Made by a program: the position numbers and the translations under genes. The notes under the pieces are model-generated. The model was not told where the DNA came from. It saw only the letters and a program-made list of their open reading frames with translations, and did no database searches. Below, in pieces: positions 46,076 through 58,000 of a stretch of DNA of 64,000 bases. The first letter of the stretch is position 1; every line of letters starts with the position of its first letter. Location of the stretch: the NCBI RefSeq assembly GCF_001575205.1, contig NZ_LSRE01000050.1, forward strand, positions 372,001-436,000, written 5' to 3'. The DNA is from Tsukamurella pseudospumae (GTDB taxonomy: Bacteria > Actinomycetota > Actinomycetes > Mycobacteriales > Mycobacteriaceae).

Positions 46076-47224
46076 ATGAAACAGGGACGGCTCGGGGCGA
46101 TCTTGCTGGCCGCGGCGATCGCCGCCTGTGCCTGCGGATCGGTCGAGCCCGGCGGGGCACCGTCACCGTCGAACCGCGCGGGCCCGTGCGCCCTGCCCGA
46201 CCCACCCCTGCGGGACCTCGCCGAGGGACGGACGATCGGGACCGCCTACCGATCCTCCTTCGCCGACGGTGACCGTTGTTACGCGGAGATCGCGGGTCGC
46301 GAGTTCGGTTCGCTGACCACGGAGATCGGGACGATGACGAACACCGTCGCGCCGGCCGCGGGGCGGTTCGACTTCCGAGAGGCGGACGCGGTCGCCGATG
46401 CCGCACGTCGGAACCGTCAGGACTTCCAGATCCATTCGCTGATCTGGGATCCCCTGGACCAGCAGGTGTGGGGCGTCGTGCCCGAGTACGTGCGGGCACT
46501 CCCGGACGCGCAGCGGCACCGGTTCATGACCGACCTGGTGACGAAGGTCGTGGGGCGGTACGCGGGCAGGGCGTCGACGGTCACCGTGGTCAACGAGCCA
46601 TTCGACCAGCGCGGCACCCTACAGCACAATGCCTGGTGGCGAACGACTTCCGGCGATCAGTACATCGTCGATGCGTTCCGCGCCGCGCGCCTCGCCGCAC
46701 CGACGATGAAGCTCTACCTCAACGAGCACAGCGCCGAGACCGTCAGCGACAAGTCGAATGCCCTGCTGGCGCTGGCGAAGAAGCTGCGGGAGACCAGCGT
46801 CGAGGTGGTCGTCGACGGCCGGGCCGAGCGGCGGCCCCTGCTCGACGGTGTCGGCTTCCAGGCACACATGCTCGGCGGCGCGGATCAGCAGCCGCGGACC
46901 GAGGACATGCGCGCGAACCTGCGGCGGTTCACCGATCTCGGACTCGACGTCCGGTTCACCGAGCTGGACGTGCGGATCCCGACGAAGGACGGCCGGGCCG
47001 GTGCCGAGGATCTACAGCGCCAGGCGCGGGTCTACGCGACGATGGCGGGGCTGTGCCGGCAGATCGAGCGCTGCACCGGACTCACCGTGTGGGGCTTCAC
47101 AGACGAGCGCTCCTGGATCACCGACTACCCCGCCACCTTCTCCGGCTACGGCAGCGCGAACCTCCTCGACGCGAACTACGCGGCGAAGCCTGCGTGGAAC
47201 TCCCTTCGTTCCGCGCTCCGGTAG
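46076..47224 (+). CDS. GH10 endo-1,4-beta-xylanase, lipoprotein
   Basis: This 382-residue precursor has a likely lipobox IAACAC at about residues 15-20. The GH10 barrel has the acid/base Glu in TVTVVNEPFDQ (about 176), the nucleophile Glu in RFTELDVRIP (about 297), and typical strands HSLIWD and MKLYLNEHS. GH10 enzymes cleave beta-1,4-xylan. The cysteines CRQIERC near the end suggest a disulfide. No other xylan or xylose gene is near, so it acts alone or attacks another beta-glycan. It is convergent with the acetoacetate ligase gene (6-bp gap). Confidence 0.88.
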   Translation: MKQGRLGAILLAAAIAACACGSVEPGGAPSPSNRAGPCALPDPPLRDLAEGRTIGTAYRSSFADGDRCYAEIAGREFGSLTTEIGTMTNTVAPAAGRFDFREADAVADAARRNRQDFQIHSLIWDPLDQQVWGVVPEYVRALPDAQRHRFMTDLVTKVVGRYAGRASTVTVVNEPFDQRGTLQHNAWWRTTSGDQYIVDAFRAARLAAPTMKLYLNEHSAETVSDKSNALLALAKKLRETSVEVVVDGRAERRPLLDGVGFQAHMLGGADQQPRTEDMRANLRRFTDLGLDVRFTELDVRIPTKDGRAGAEDLQRQARVYATMAGLCRQIERCTGLTVWGFTDERSWITDYPATFSGYGSANLLDANYAAKPAWNSLRSALR

Positions 47225-47230
47225 TGCCGA

Positions 47231-49093
47231 TCACCAGGCGTGCTGGCGGCCCTGCTCCTCGTACCAGCCCAGCAGGTCCGGATCGTCCACGGACTTGGGG
47301 TCGACGCTGACCTCGCGGCCGGCGAGCATGCCGGTCACGGGGATCTCCAGCTTCTTGCCGGTCCTGGTGTGCGGGATGCCGGGGGCGAGGATGACCTCGT
47401 CGGGCACGTGCCGCGGTGAGAGGCGCGTCTTGACGTCGGTGCGGATCCGCCCGACCAGCTCGTCCGTCAGCTCGGCGCCGGGCACGAGCGTGAGGAACAG
47501 CGGCATCCAGTACCGCGCGTCCGGGCCGTCCACGCCGACCACCATGGCCTCCGCGACCTCCGGGACGGCCTCGACCACCTCGTAGATGTCGGCCGAGCCC
47601 ATGCGGATCCCGTTGCGGTTCAGGGTCGCATCGCTGCGGCCGTGGATCGTGACCGATCCGCGGTCCGTCAGCTCCACCCAGTCGCCGTGACGCCACACGT
47701 TCGGCGCGACCCCGTCGGTCCACTCGTGCTCGAAGTAGGCGGCGCGGTACTTCTTGTCGCCCGGGTCGTTCCAGAAGCGCGTCGGCATCGACGGCATGGG
47801 CATGGTGATCACCATTTCGCCCACCTCGCCGACGAGCGGCGTGCGGTCGGGCGCCCACGAATCCATCGCGCACCCGAGGTAGCGCACCGTCAGCTCCCCG
47901 GGGACGTGCGGTACCGATGCGGTGCCACCGCAGAAGGCGCTGCACACGTCGGTGCCGCCCGAGACGGAGCTCACCGGAAGCCCGTGCGCCACATGCTCAT
48001 CGACCCAGGTGAACAGGTCCGGCGCGAGCGGCGAGCCGGTGCTGCCGATGGTGCGCAGCACCAGCGAGTGCTCGGTGCCGGGGTTCAGACCGGCCTTGCG
48101 CGAGGCCTGCAGCTGTCCGGGGCTGGTACCGTAGAAGGTGACCCGCTCGTCCTCGCAGACCTGCCAGAGCCGATCGGCGGTGGGCGCCAACGGGTGCCCC
48201 GAGAAGGTCACGATGGTGGCACCCATGAGCAGGCCGGCCACCTGGTAGTTCCACATCATCCAGGACAGCGCGGTGTGCCAGAAGAAGACGTCGCCGGGAC
48301 CGATCTCGTTGTGCAGCCCCAACACCTTCACGTGCTCGACGAGGATGCCGCCGTGCCCCTGCACGATCCCCTTCGGCTTGCCTGTGGTCCCGGAACTGAA
48401 CAGCACCCACAGCGGATGGTCGAAGGGAACCCGCACGGGCCGCAGGTCCGGGGTGTCCGCGCCCGGCTCGGGCAGCTGCGTGATCACATGCGTCGGCGGA
48501 ACACCGAGCAGCTCAGCGAGTTCGGCGGTATCGGCTCGCTTGTCGACCTGCTTCTCGCCGAACGCGTAGCCGTCGCGGGCGAACAGGACCTTGGGCTCCA
48601 ACTGCGCCATGCGGCCCGCCGCGCCCTCGGGCGCGTAGTCCTGGCCGCAGCCCGACCAGATCGCGCCGATCGACGCCGTCGCCAGGAAGGCGAGGACCGC
48701 GAAGGGCTCGTCGGGGAGGTAGGCCGCGACGGTGTCGCCGACCCCGACCCCGAGGGAGCGCAGCAGCTCGGCGATCGCGGACACCCGTGCGGGCAGCTCC
48801 GACCACGGGACCTCCACCCGCGCACCGTCGTCCGAGAGACCGACGATCGCATTGCCGGGCAGGTCCGCGAACGTCAGCACCCGGTCGACGTAGTTCAGCT
48901 CCACCTCGGGGAACCAGCGGGCTCCGGGCATCTCGCGGGCCTCGAGCACCGCTCCCGTGCGCTCACCGAGCTCGAAGAAGTCCCACACTCCGCCCCAGAA
49001 CTTCTCGGGCTCCTCGACGGAGTACCGGAAGACTGTGTCGTAGTCGCCCGTGGGCACGCCCGCGAATTCGGCGAACCGATCGATCGAATGCAT
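47231..49093 (-). CDS. Acetoacetate-CoA ligase
   Basis: This 620-residue adenylate-forming enzyme has the ATP-binding motif LFSSGTTGKPKGIVQ, then TYGTSPGQ-type and YRAAYFEHEWTDG motifs typical of acetoacetyl-CoA synthetases. The C-terminal Lys of the A10 motif is in HTRTGKKLEIPV. It activates acetoacetate with ATP and CoA. It is last of the operon starting at accD. It would reclaim the acetoacetate made by 3-hydroxy-3-methylglutaryl-CoA cleavage, a role played by the ScoAB CoA-transferase in M. tuberculosis. Confidence 0.9.
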   Translation of the reverse strand: MHSIDRFAEFAGVPTGDYDTVFRYSVEEPEKFWGGVWDFFELGERTGAVLEAREMPGARWFPEVELNYVDRVLTFADLPGNAIVGLSDDGARVEVPWSELPARVSAIAELLRSLGVGVGDTVAAYLPDEPFAVLAFLATASIGAIWSGCGQDYAPEGAAGRMAQLEPKVLFARDGYAFGEKQVDKRADTAELAELLGVPPTHVITQLPEPGADTPDLRPVRVPFDHPLWVLFSSGTTGKPKGIVQGHGGILVEHVKVLGLHNEIGPGDVFFWHTALSWMMWNYQVAGLLMGATIVTFSGHPLAPTADRLWQVCEDERVTFYGTSPGQLQASRKAGLNPGTEHSLVLRTIGSTGSPLAPDLFTWVDEHVAHGLPVSSVSGGTDVCSAFCGGTASVPHVPGELTVRYLGCAMDSWAPDRTPLVGEVGEMVITMPMPSMPTRFWNDPGDKKYRAAYFEHEWTDGVAPNVWRHGDWVELTDRGSVTIHGRSDATLNRNGIRMGSADIYEVVEAVPEVAEAMVVGVDGPDARYWMPLFLTLVPGAELTDELVGRIRTDVKTRLSPRHVPDEVILAPGIPHTRTGKKLEIPVTGMLAGREVSVDPKSVDDPDLLGWYEEQGRQHAW

Positions 49094-49097
49094 GTCT

Positions 49098-50723
49098 CTA
49101 CTCTCCCAGACCGAGGAGCCCGACGGACTCCTCTCGCATCTGCACCTTGCGAATTTTTCCCGATACCGTCATAGGGAAAGCCGATACCACGTGCACGTAG
49201 CGCGGGATCTTGTGGCGAGCGATCTTGCCGTCGGCGAAGGCTTTCAGGTCCTCGACGGTGAACGAGTCCACGCCCTCGCGGAGCTGGATCCACGCCATCA
49301 GCTCCTCCCCGTACTTCTCGTCCGGCACGCCGATCACCTGCGCGTCGAGGATGTCCGGGTGGGTGTAGAGGAACTCCTCGATCTCGCGCGGGTAGATGTT
49401 CTCGCCGCCGCGGATCACCATGTCCTTGATGCGTCCGGTGACGCGCACGTAGCCCGCGTCGTCCATGGTCGCGAGGTCGCCGGTGTGCATCCACCCGTCG
49501 GCGTCGATCGCCTCGGCGGTCTTCTCCTCGTTGTTCCAGTAGCCCTTCATCACGGAATAGCCACGGGTGCACAGCTCCCCGACCTCGCCGCGCGGCATGA
49601 CCGTGCCGTCGATCGGGTCGATCACCTGGATCTCCAGGTGCGGCCCCACCCGCCCGACGGTGCCGACGCGCAGCTCGAGCGCATCGTCGACCCGCGTCTG
49701 CGTGGACACGGGAGAGGTCTCGGTCATGCCGTAGCAGATCGACACCTCGGTCATGCCCATCCGGTCGACCACCTTGCGCATGACCTCCTCCGGGCACGGT
49801 GAGCCGGCCATGATGCCGGTGCGCAGGCTCTTCAGGTCGTAGTCGTCGAAGTTCCCCAGTGCCAGTTCGGCGATGAACATGGTGGGCACGCCGTACAGGC
49901 TCGTGCACTTCTCCGCGGCGACGGCGGCCAGCGCATCGTCGGGAACGAACGCCGGCCCCGGGATGACCATGGCCGCACCGTGCGTGATCGCCGCGAGATT
50001 GCCCATCACCATGCCGAAGCAGTGGTAGAAGGGCACAGGAATGCAGATCGAGTCCTGCTCGGTGTAGTCCAGCAGCTCGCCCACGAGGTAGCCGTTGTTG
50101 AGGATGTTGGAGTGGGTGAGCGTGGCGCCCTTGGGGAACCCCGTGGTGCCGGAGGTGTACTGGATGTTGATCGGGTCGTCGGCGGCCAGCTCGTCGCCGA
50201 GGTCGGCGAGGGCGCCGAGCTCGTCGTCGGTCGCCGGAACCAGGTACGCGTCCCACTCCGCCGAGCCGAAGGTCACCACGTCGCGCAGCTCCGGTGCCTC
50301 GGGCCGCGCGGCCTCCAGCATCGCCGCGTACTCCGAGGTCTTGAAGCTCGTCATGGTGTACACCGCGACGATGCCGGACTGGTTCAGCGCGTACTCGAGC
50401 TCGCGCTGCCGGTAGGACGGGTTGAGGTTGACCAGGATCACGCCGGCGAGCGCGGTACCGAACTGGACGATCACCCACTCCGGGGTGTTCGGCGCCCAGA
50501 CGCCGACCCGGTCGCCGCGCCGGATCCCGTTCCGCAACAGCCCCGCCGCGAACGCACGCGAGTCCGCGAGGAGCTCGGCGTAGGTCCAGCGCCGGCCGGA
50601 GGGCACGTCGACGAGCGCGGTGCGCTCGCCGAACCGGTCGGCGGTCACCTCGAGCTGCGCGCCGATGGTGTACGTGAGCAGGGCGGGTTCGGCCTGGCCG
50701 CGGTCGTAGGACGTGGTGGTCAT
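49098..50723 (-). CDS. AMP-dependent acyl-CoA synthetase (FadD35-like)
   Basis: This 541-residue enzyme has A3 motif [13 protein letters not shown]5 [10 protein letters not shown]7 GWMHTGDLA, and A10 TVSGKIRKV with the catalytic Lys. FadD35 occupies the same operon position in M. tuberculosis (Rv2505c). It activates a fatty or branched-chain acid; the exact acid is not readable from the sequence. Isovalerate or itaconate fits the operon. The gap to the upstream citE gene is 16 bp, and to aacS 4 bp. Confidence 0.88.
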   Translation of the reverse strand: MTTTSYDRGQAEPALLTYTIGAQLEVTADRFGERTALVDVPSGRRWTYAELLADSRAFAAGLLRNGIRRGDRVGVWAPNTPEWVIVQFGTALAGVILVNLNPSYRQRELEYALNQSGIVAVYTMTSFKTSEYAAMLEAARPEAPELRDVVTFGSAEWDAYLVPATDDELGALADLGDELAADDPINIQYTSGTTGFPKGATLTHSNILNNGYLVGELLDYTEQDSICIPVPFYHCFGMVMGNLAAITHGAAMVIPGPAFVPDDALAAVAAEKCTSLYGVPTMFIAELALGNFDDYDLKSLRTGIMAGSPCPEEVMRKVVDRMGMTEVSICYGMTETSPVSTQTRVDDALELRVGTVGRVGPHLEIQVIDPIDGTVMPRGEVGELCTRGYSVMKGYWNNEEKTAEAIDADGWMHTGDLATMDDAGYVRVTGRIKDMVIRGGENIYPREIEEFLYTHPDILDAQVIGVPDEKYGEELMAWIQLREGVDSFTVEDLKAFADGKIARHKIPRYVHVVSAFPMTVSGKIRKVQMREESVGLLGLGE

Positions 50724-50739
50724 CTTCGCTCCTGGTGAC

Positions 50740-51588
50740 TCAGTCTGCTCTGCTCATGATCGCTCGCGCCTGGGCGAGCAGCGGCGCGTCGATCATCTGA
50801 CCGCGCACCTGGTAGACGCCGTTGTTGCCCGCCTCGGCCTCGAGCACCTCGCGGGCCCAGGCGATCTCCTCGTCCGTCGGCCGGTAGGCGGCGCGGATCA
50901 CGGCCGACTGGGAGGGGTGGATGCAGACGGTCGCCGCGAAGCCCAGGGCCACCGCGTCCTCGGCCTCGGCAGCGAGACCGTCGACATCCGCGATGTCGAT
51001 GTGCACCGCGTCGAGGGCGAACTTGCCGTGCGCCGCCGCGGCGAGCGCGGTCGCCGAGCGGACGTGCCGCGGGACGTCCCGGTAGGTGGCGTCGGCGAAC
51101 CGCGACGACCGCCCGCCCATCGCCGCGACCAGATCCTCCGCGCCCCACATCAGCCCGATGCAGCGCGGGTGCGCGGCGATCTCGTTGACGTTCACCGCGC
51201 CCAGCGGCGTCTCGATCAGGGCGATCACCTGCAGCCCGTCGACCTGCGCCAGCTTGTCCAGCTGGTGCGCGGACTCGGTCTTGGCGAGCATGACCACACG
51301 ATAGGCGGTCCGCCGCAGCGCCTCGATGTCTTCGGCGAAGTCGTAGGTGCCGAAGGCGTTCACCCGCACGATCGTCCGTTCCGGATCGAGATCGTTGTCG
51401 ATGAGGGCCTCACGCGCAGCCGGGCGTGCCTCCGCCGTCACCGCGTCCTCGAGGTCGAGGATCACCGCGTCCGCGCGCTCGGCCGCCTTCGCGTACCGCT
51501 CCGGCCGGTCGGCGGGACAGAACAGGATCGCGGGGCCCGGCGGCCGCCAGGCGGGGGCGTCACGTCCGTCGTGATGGAACACGCTCAC
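50740..51588 (-). CDS. citE: CitE-like 3-hydroxyacyl-CoA lyase (Rv2498c type)
   Basis: This 282-residue HpcH/HpaI-family protein has [33 protein letters not shown] at the start, cited by its ends, and the metal-binding [14 protein letters not shown]. It lacks the other citrate lyase subunits, so it is not a true CitE. In M. tuberculosis the homologue is reported to cleave both HMG-CoA (leucine route) and citramalyl-CoA (itaconate route). Its neighbours here fit that dual role. It overlaps maoC by 4 bp. Confidence 0.87.
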   Translation of the reverse strand: MSVFHHDGRDAPAWRPPGPAILFCPADRPERYAKAAERADAVILDLEDAVTAEARPAAREALIDNDLDPERTIVRVNAFGTYDFAEDIEALRRTAYRVVMLAKTESAHQLDKLAQVDGLQVIALIETPLGAVNVNEIAAHPRCIGLMWGAEDLVAAMGGRSSRFADATYRDVPRHVRSATALAAAAHGKFALDAVHIDIADVDGLAAEAEDAVALGFAATVCIHPSQSAVIRAAYRPTDEEIAWAREVLEAEAGNNGVYQVRGQMIDAPLLAQARAIMSRAD

Positions 51589-52109
51589 TCCCCCGCCTCA
51601 TCGGAGGCGGACGGTGCCCTGCGCACCAGGGTCGACCGCTCGGCCACCGCGACGACGGTGCCGTCCTGGTTCCGCGCGACGTGCCGCAGGTTGACGATGC
51701 CCTCGCCCGGCCGCGACTTCGACTCCCGCTTGCCGGTGCACAGCGTCTCCGCGTACAGCGTGTCACCCGCGAACACCGGGGCGGGGAAGGCGATCTCGCT
51801 GAACCCGAGGTTCGCGACCAGCGTGCCCTGGGTCAGCTGCGCCACGGACAGGCCCACCAGCGTGGAGAGCGTGTACATCGAGTTCACCAGCCGCTGCCCG
51901 CCGAAGCCGGGCTGCTGCGCCGACCAGTGCGCGTCCAGGTGCAGCGCCTGGGTGTTCATGGTCAGCTTCGTGAACAGCATGTTGTCGGCCTCGGTCACGG
52001 TGACGCCGGGGCGGTGCTCGTAGAGCACACCGTCCTCGAACTCGTCGAACCACAGGCCGCGCTGGGTGACCCGCTTGACGGGCTCGGCGCCCGAGTCCGC
52101 CGCGCTCAC
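51585..52109 (-). CDS. MaoC-like hydratase (Rv2499c type)
   Basis: This 174-residue single hotdog protein has FEDGVLYEHRPGVTVTEADNMLFT at the start with the catalytic region near GVTVTE, and LVNSMYTLSTLVGLSVAQLTQG. In the leucine and itaconate route the homologue hydrates 3-methylglutaconyl-CoA or itaconyl-CoA. It is coupled by 4-bp overlaps with both citE and fadE, so the steps are encoded as a tight block. Confidence 0.86.
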   Translation of the reverse strand: MSAADSGAEPVKRVTQRGLWFDEFEDGVLYEHRPGVTVTEADNMLFTKLTMNTQALHLDAHWSAQQPGFGGQRLVNSMYTLSTLVGLSVAQLTQGTLVANLGFSEIAFPAPVFAGDTLYAETLCTGKRESKSRPGEGIVNLRHVARNQDGTVVAVAERSTLVRRAPSASDEAGE

Positions 52110-53254
52110 GCCTGCAGCCCCAGCGATCGGGCGATCAGCATGAGCTGCACCTCGGTGGTGCCCTCGCCGATCTCGAGGATCTTCGAGTCGCGGTAGTGCC
52201 GCGCCACGGGGTACTCGTTCATGAAGCCGTAGCCGCCGTGGATCTGGGTGGCCATGCGGGCGTTGTCCATCGCGGCCTCGGAGGAGATCATCTTGGCGAT
52301 GGCGGCCTCCTTCTTGAAGGGCTTGCCCGCCAGCATGAGCCGCGCGGCCTCGTAGTAGGCGACGCGGGAGGTGTGCGCGCGGGCCTCCATCCGGGCGATG
52401 GCGAAGGCGATCGACTGGAACTCGCCGATCGGCTTACCGAAAGCGTTGCGCTCCTTGGCGTACTTCACCGACTCGTCCACGCAGCCCTGCGCCGCACCGG
52501 TGGCGACGGCCGCGATGGCGATGCGGCCCTCGTCGAGGATCGAGAGGAAGTTCGCGTAGCCGCGCCCCTCCTCGCCCAGCAGGTTCTCCTTCGGCACGCG
52601 CACGTCGGAGAAGCTGAGCGGATGCGTGTCGGAGGCGTTCCAGCCGACCTTGTTGTAGGCGGGCTCCACGGTGAATCCGGGTGTGCCGCTGGGCACGATG
52701 ATGGTCGAGATCTGCTTGCGCCCGTCCGGCTTGGTGCCGGTCACCGCGGTCACCGTCACCAGGCTGGTGATGTCGGTGCCGGAGTTGGTGATGAACTGCT
52801 TGGAGCCGTTGATCACCCACTCGTCGCCATCGAGCTTGGCCGTGGTCTGCGTACCCGAGGCGTCCGAGCCGCAGCCGGGCTCGGTGAGGCCGAAGCCCGC
52901 CAGGTTCTCGCCGGCGGCCAACGACGGCAGATACTTCTGCTTCTGCTCCTCGGTGCCGAACCTGTAGATCGGCATGGCGCCCAGGCCGACGCCGGCCTCG
53001 ACCGTCATCGCGACCGACTGGTCGACGCGGCCGAGCTCCTCCAGCGCGAGAGCGAGTGCGAAGTAGTCGCCGCCCATGCCGCCGTACTCCTCGGGGAAGG
53101 GAAGGCCGAACAGGCCCATCTGCCCCATCTGCTTGACGACCTCGTACGGGAACGAATGCTCCTCGTCGTGCTTGGCCGAGACCGGCGCGACGACTTGGTT
53201 CGCGAAGTCGCGCACCGTGTCCCGCAGGTCCGCGTAATCCTGGCTGAGTTCCAT
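52106..53254 (-). CDS. Acyl-CoA dehydrogenase, probable isovaleryl-CoA dehydrogenase (FadE19 type)
   Basis: The ATG at 53254 has GAAGGTGA upstream; a GTG at 53263 is also in frame. The 382-residue FAD enzyme shows GFGLTEPGCGSDASG, FITNSGTDITSLVTV and the C-terminal IHGGYGFMNEYPVARHYRD. The position between MaoC and the biotin carboxylase matches Rv2500c. It converts isovaleryl-CoA to 3-methylcrotonyl-CoA in leucine breakdown; exact substrate is inferred. Confidence 0.92.
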   Translation of the reverse strand: MELSQDYADLRDTVRDFANQVVAPVSAKHDEEHSFPYEVVKQMGQMGLFGLPFPEEYGGMGGDYFALALALEELGRVDQSVAMTVEAGVGLGAMPIYRFGTEEQKQKYLPSLAAGENLAGFGLTEPGCGSDASGTQTTAKLDGDEWVINGSKQFITNSGTDITSLVTVTAVTGTKPDGRKQISTIIVPSGTPGFTVEPAYNKVGWNASDTHPLSFSDVRVPKENLLGEEGRGYANFLSILDEGRIAIAAVATGAAQGCVDESVKYAKERNAFGKPIGEFQSIAFAIARMEARAHTSRVAYYEAARLMLAGKPFKKEAAIAKMISSEAAMDNARMATQIHGGYGFMNEYPVARHYRDSKILEIGEGTTEVQLMLIARSLGLQA

Positions 53255-53255
53255 G

Positions 53256-55241
53256 TCATTCACCTTCGTTCGTGTTCGCCGTGACCGTCGCGAGCACCTG
53301 TGCCGCCGTCACCTTGTCGCCCGTGCGCACCGCGATCGACACCACACCGTCGTGCGGCGCGGCCAGCGGCTGCTCCATCTTCATCGCCTCGATGATCACC
53401 AGGGTCTCGCCCTTGGTGACCGTCTGGCCGTCCTCGACCGGCACCGCCACCACGGCGCCCGGCATGGGGCTCACGACGTCGCCGCCGTGGGCGCCGTCGC
53501 GGTCCTTCGACGTCGACCGCGCGAGCGGCAGCTCGTGCGTACCGTCCTCGCCACTGACCCAGTAGGTCCCGCCCAGCAGGTCGACGGTGACCGGCGTCGA
53601 GTAGCCGTCCACCACGAGACGCTCGCCGGCGATCCGGGCGGTGCCCGCACCGTCGAGCGTCGAGTCCTCGGCCGTGCCGCGCACCGTCACCGCGTCGCCG
53701 AGCACGGAGACGTGGACCTCGCCGGTCTCCTCCGTGCCGGCGAAACGGACGACGGTGGGCTGCGCGCCCCCGATGCGCCAGCCGGTCTCGGTGCCCCAGG
53801 CACCGTCGCCCGTCGCGGCCGCGACGGCCGTGATCGCGGCGGCGGCGTAGGCGCGGACCGTCGGCGCGGGGCGGGTGTAGGTGGGCGCCAGGCGATCCAG
53901 CAGTTCGGTGTCCAGCTCGCCGGAGATCACATCGGCGTCCGCGAGGACGAACCGGCAGAAGTCGACGTTGGTCCGCAGGCCCGTCAGCTGGGTGCCGGCG
54001 AGGGCCTCGTCGAGGCGGCGCAGCGCCTGCTCGCGGTCGTCGGCGTGCACGATCACCTTGGCGAGCATGGGGTCGTAGTCGCTGCCGACCACACTGCCGG
54101 CCTCGATGCCGGTGTCCACGCGGACCGGGCCGCGGCGGTCGCTGCGCGGGTAGCGCAGGGCCGTCACGGTGCCGCCGGTCGGCAGGAAGCCGGCCGCCGG
54201 GTCCTCGGCGTAGACGCGGGCCTCGACGGCGTGCCCGGTGAGCGTCACATCCTCCTGCGCGATCGCCAGCACCTCGCCGTTGGCGACGCGGATCTGCTGC
54301 TCCACCAGGTCGACTCCGGTCACCAGCTCGGTGACGGGGTGCTCGACCTGCAGGCGGGTGTTCATCTCCATGAAGAAGAACTTGTCGGGTCGCTTGGCCG
54401 AGACGATGAACTCGACGGTGCCCACGCCGGTGTAGCCGACCGACCGTGCGGCATCGCAGGCGGCGCGGCCGATCTCGGCGCGGGTGGCCTCGTCGAGCAG
54501 CGCCGACGGGGCCTCCTCGATCACCTTCTGGTGGCGGCGCTGCAGCGAGCACTCGCGCTCACCGAGGTGGATCACGTTGCCGTGCTTGTCCGCCAGCACC
54601 TGCACCTCGATGTGGCGCGGGGTGTCCACGAAGTGCTCCATGAAGAGCGCGTCGTCGCCGAAGGCCGCGGCGGCCTCGCGGCGCGCGGCGGCGACCGCGG
54701 CGGGCAGGTCCGCCGGGTTCTCGACCCGGTGCATGCCCTTGCCGCCGCCGCCCGCGCTGGGCTTGATCAGCACGGGGAAACCGATGCCCTCGGCCGCGCC
54801 GATGAGGTCGGCGTCGGTGAGGCCCGGGCGGCTGATGCCGGGGACCACGGGAACGTCGCGCTCCACGACCGCGGCGCGCGCGGTGATCTTGTCGCCCATC
54901 GTCTCGATGGATTCGACGGGCGGGCCGAGGAATTCGATCCCGGCCTCCGACAGCGCCCGCGCGAAGGCGGCGTTCTCGGACAGGAAGCCGTAGCCGGGGT
55001 GCACCGCATCGGCGCCGGTGGCGCGGGCGGCCTCGACGACCCTGTCGATGCGCAGGTAGCTCTCCGTCGCGGCCGCCGGGCCGAGGCGCACGGCCTCGTC
55101 GGCGAGCTTCACGTGCCGGGCGTCGGCGTCCGCGTCGGAGTACACCGCGACGCTGGCGATGCCCAGGGTGCGCAGGGTGTCGATGACGCGGCAGGCGATC
55201 TCGCCGCGGTTCGCGATCAGGACCTTCTCGATCTTGCTCAT
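53256..55241 (-). CDS. Methylcrotonyl/acyl-CoA carboxylase alpha chain (AccA1 type)
   Basis: The ATG at 55241 gives 661 residues. Biotin carboxylase (about 1-450) has [25 protein letters not shown] and [16 protein letters not shown] linker domain follows, and a C-terminal biotinyl domain carries the EAMKM site at about residue 625. It carboxylates biotin with bicarbonate and ATP for the AccD1 partner encoded 11 bp upstream. It matches the Rv2501c position in the leucine operon. Confidence 0.94.
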   Translation of the reverse strand: MSKIEKVLIANRGEIACRVIDTLRTLGIASVAVYSDADADARHVKLADEAVRLGPAAATESYLRIDRVVEAARATGADAVHPGYGFLSENAAFARALSEAGIEFLGPPVESIETMGDKITARAAVVERDVPVVPGISRPGLTDADLIGAAEGIGFPVLIKPSAGGGGKGMHRVENPADLPAAVAAARREAAAAFGDDALFMEHFVDTPRHIEVQVLADKHGNVIHLGERECSLQRRHQKVIEEAPSALLDEATRAEIGRAACDAARSVGYTGVGTVEFIVSAKRPDKFFFMEMNTRLQVEHPVTELVTGVDLVEQQIRVANGEVLAIAQEDVTLTGHAVEARVYAEDPAAGFLPTGGTVTALRYPRSDRRGPVRVDTGIEAGSVVGSDYDPMLAKVIVHADDREQALRRLDEALAGTQLTGLRTNVDFCRFVLADADVISGELDTELLDRLAPTYTRPAPTVRAYAAAAITAVAAATGDGAWGTETGWRIGGAQPTVVRFAGTEETGEVHVSVLGDAVTVRGTAEDSTLDGAGTARIAGERLVVDGYSTPVTVDLLGGTYWVSGEDGTHELPLARSTSKDRDGAHGGDVVSPMPGAVVAVPVEDGQTVTKGETLVIIEAMKMEQPLAAPHDGVVSIAVRTGDKVTAAQVLATVTANTNEGE

Positions 55242-55252
55242 CTTCTTCTGCC

Positions 55253-56785
<1,533 letters not shown>

Positions 56786-56879
56786 GCCCGCTCCTTGTGA
56801 GTTAGTCACCATTAACTGAAATCGAGAGTATGTGAGCCCGACCACCTCTGTCCAGTCTTACCGGCGAGTAGTTTCCGCG

Positions 56880-57105
56880 CGGCCGATTCCCGAGGTTCGC
56901 TCACCGACCGATGGCGCCGACGCGGCATCGTCGTCCCCCGCGCCGCACCGAACCGCGACCTCGGCGTTCGCTCCCCCACCAGACGCCCGGCGTCACAGAG
57001 GGGGTGAACCGACCCCCACGCCACGCCGTCGTCCCCCACGCCACGCCGTCGTCCCCTGCGCCGCGTCGCCGGCCCCGCGCCACGGCTCACCCTGCGGGCG
57101 GCGCG
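56880..57105. repeat. Non-coding region with 20-bp CCCCCACGCCACGCCGTCGT repeats
   Basis: Part of the 320-bp gap between TetR and accD. Two perfect 20-bp units (57013-57032 and 57033-57052) plus degenerate copies at about 56930-56945 and 57053-57072 share the unit seen at 24711-24870. No inverted-repeat ends were found here. The remaining part, 56786-56880, must hold the operon promoter and TetR operator; an AT-rich GAGTTAGTCACCATTAACTG stretch at 56799-56818 is the best candidate. Confidence 0.6.
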
Positions 57106-57720
57106 CTACACCCCGAGGGCGGCGAGGGCCTTATCGCGGAGGAGGGCGCGCAGGCGCGGTTGGGGCAGGGCGGGCAGGCTCGGGGCGGCGTTGAGCAGGC
57201 CGAAGACGGCGTGCACCGTCGCGCGGTTCTCCACCGGGTCGCCGCCGAGGCGGGTCAGCTCGTCGGCCCAGAGCTCGACGTACTGACGCTGCAGCCGCCG
57301 GACCCGGCGCGCGGACTCCGGGGCCAGCGACCACAGGTCGCGGTACTGCACCCGGATCAGGTCCGGCTCGGAGGCCGCGAAGTCGACGTGGAAGTCGACG
57401 AGGTCGTGCAGCGCCCGCCGCGGATCGTCGGCGCGCTCCTCGGCGACCCGGCGGCCACCGTCGTAGAGGTACTCGGAGATCTCCTCGAGGAGCGCGGCGA
57501 GCACGTCCTGTTTACCCGAGAAGTGCCGGTACATCGCGGGTCCCGAGACTCCCGCGGCGGCCCCGATGTCCTCCAGCCGCACGCCCGCGAAGCCCCGTTC
57601 CGCCATGAGCGCGGCGGCCGCGGCGAGCAATTCGCGGCGGCGCGCGGCCTTGGCCCGCTCGCGCGCCGTGCCCGCCTCCGGCGCCGAGCCGACACCGCGC
57701 CTCGTCGTGGGTACCTCCAT
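57106..57720 (-). CDS. TetR-family regulator of the leucine-catabolic operon (Rv2506 type)
   Basis: The ATG at 57720 gives 204 residues. The N-terminal helix-turn-helix has LEDIGAAAGVSGPAMYRHFSGKQDVLAAL at about 48-76, cited by its ends. The C-terminal ligand domain includes RVQYRDLWSLAPESARRVRR. It lies directly upstream of accD on the same strand, the position of Rv2506 beside accA1-accD1 in M. tuberculosis. It probably represses the operon until an acyl-CoA intermediate appears. Confidence 0.9.
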   Translation of the reverse strand: MEVPTTRRGVGSAPEAGTARERAKAARRRELLAAAAALMAERGFAGVRLEDIGAAAGVSGPAMYRHFSGKQDVLAALLEEISEYLYDGGRRVAEERADDPRRALHDLVDFHVDFAASEPDLIRVQYRDLWSLAPESARRVRRLQRQYVELWADELTRLGGDPVENRATVHAVFGLLNAAPSLPALPQPRLRALLRDKALAALGV

Positions 57721-57788
57721 GGCGCGCCACACTACTCGGCTTGCCCCGCCCCGGACCCCGTGTCATGCTTGTTGCGCAAGGCGCCAAT

Positions 57789-57936
57789 CGTTCGCTGAGG
57801 CTCCTTCGCGGAAACAGGCCAGCGACCCCGAACGTCGAGAGACGCCCCGGGTCAGGACAGGCGCATCCGGATTAAGGGTGCACCCCGATTGGCTCCCGTT
57901 CACGGGTTCACGCCGCGAAGTGCTGAAGGTCTGACG
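57789..57936 (+). promoter_or_regulatory. M-box (ykoK) magnesium riboswitch
   Basis: The leader contains conserved M-box elements in the right order: GCTGAGGCTCCT, GTCGAGAGACGCC, GGGTCAGGACAGG, GATTAAGGGTGCAC and AAGTGCTGAAGGTCTGACG. The outer P1 helix pairs CGTT at the start with GACG at the end. This RNA folds when Mg2+ is high and shuts off downstream expression. It precedes mgtC and an ABC transporter, which fits magnesium control. Confidence 0.92.
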
Positions 57937-58000
57937 TGGAGGGGCGATCTACTTCACCTTCCTCCTGTGGCGCGCGGTTCGACCGATGGAGGTGATGCGC

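Noticed and set aside
57986-58000. Longer leader peptide starting at ATG 57986 or 57995
   Set aside because: These starts overlap the ribosome site that is ideally spaced for ATG 58001, so they are less likely.
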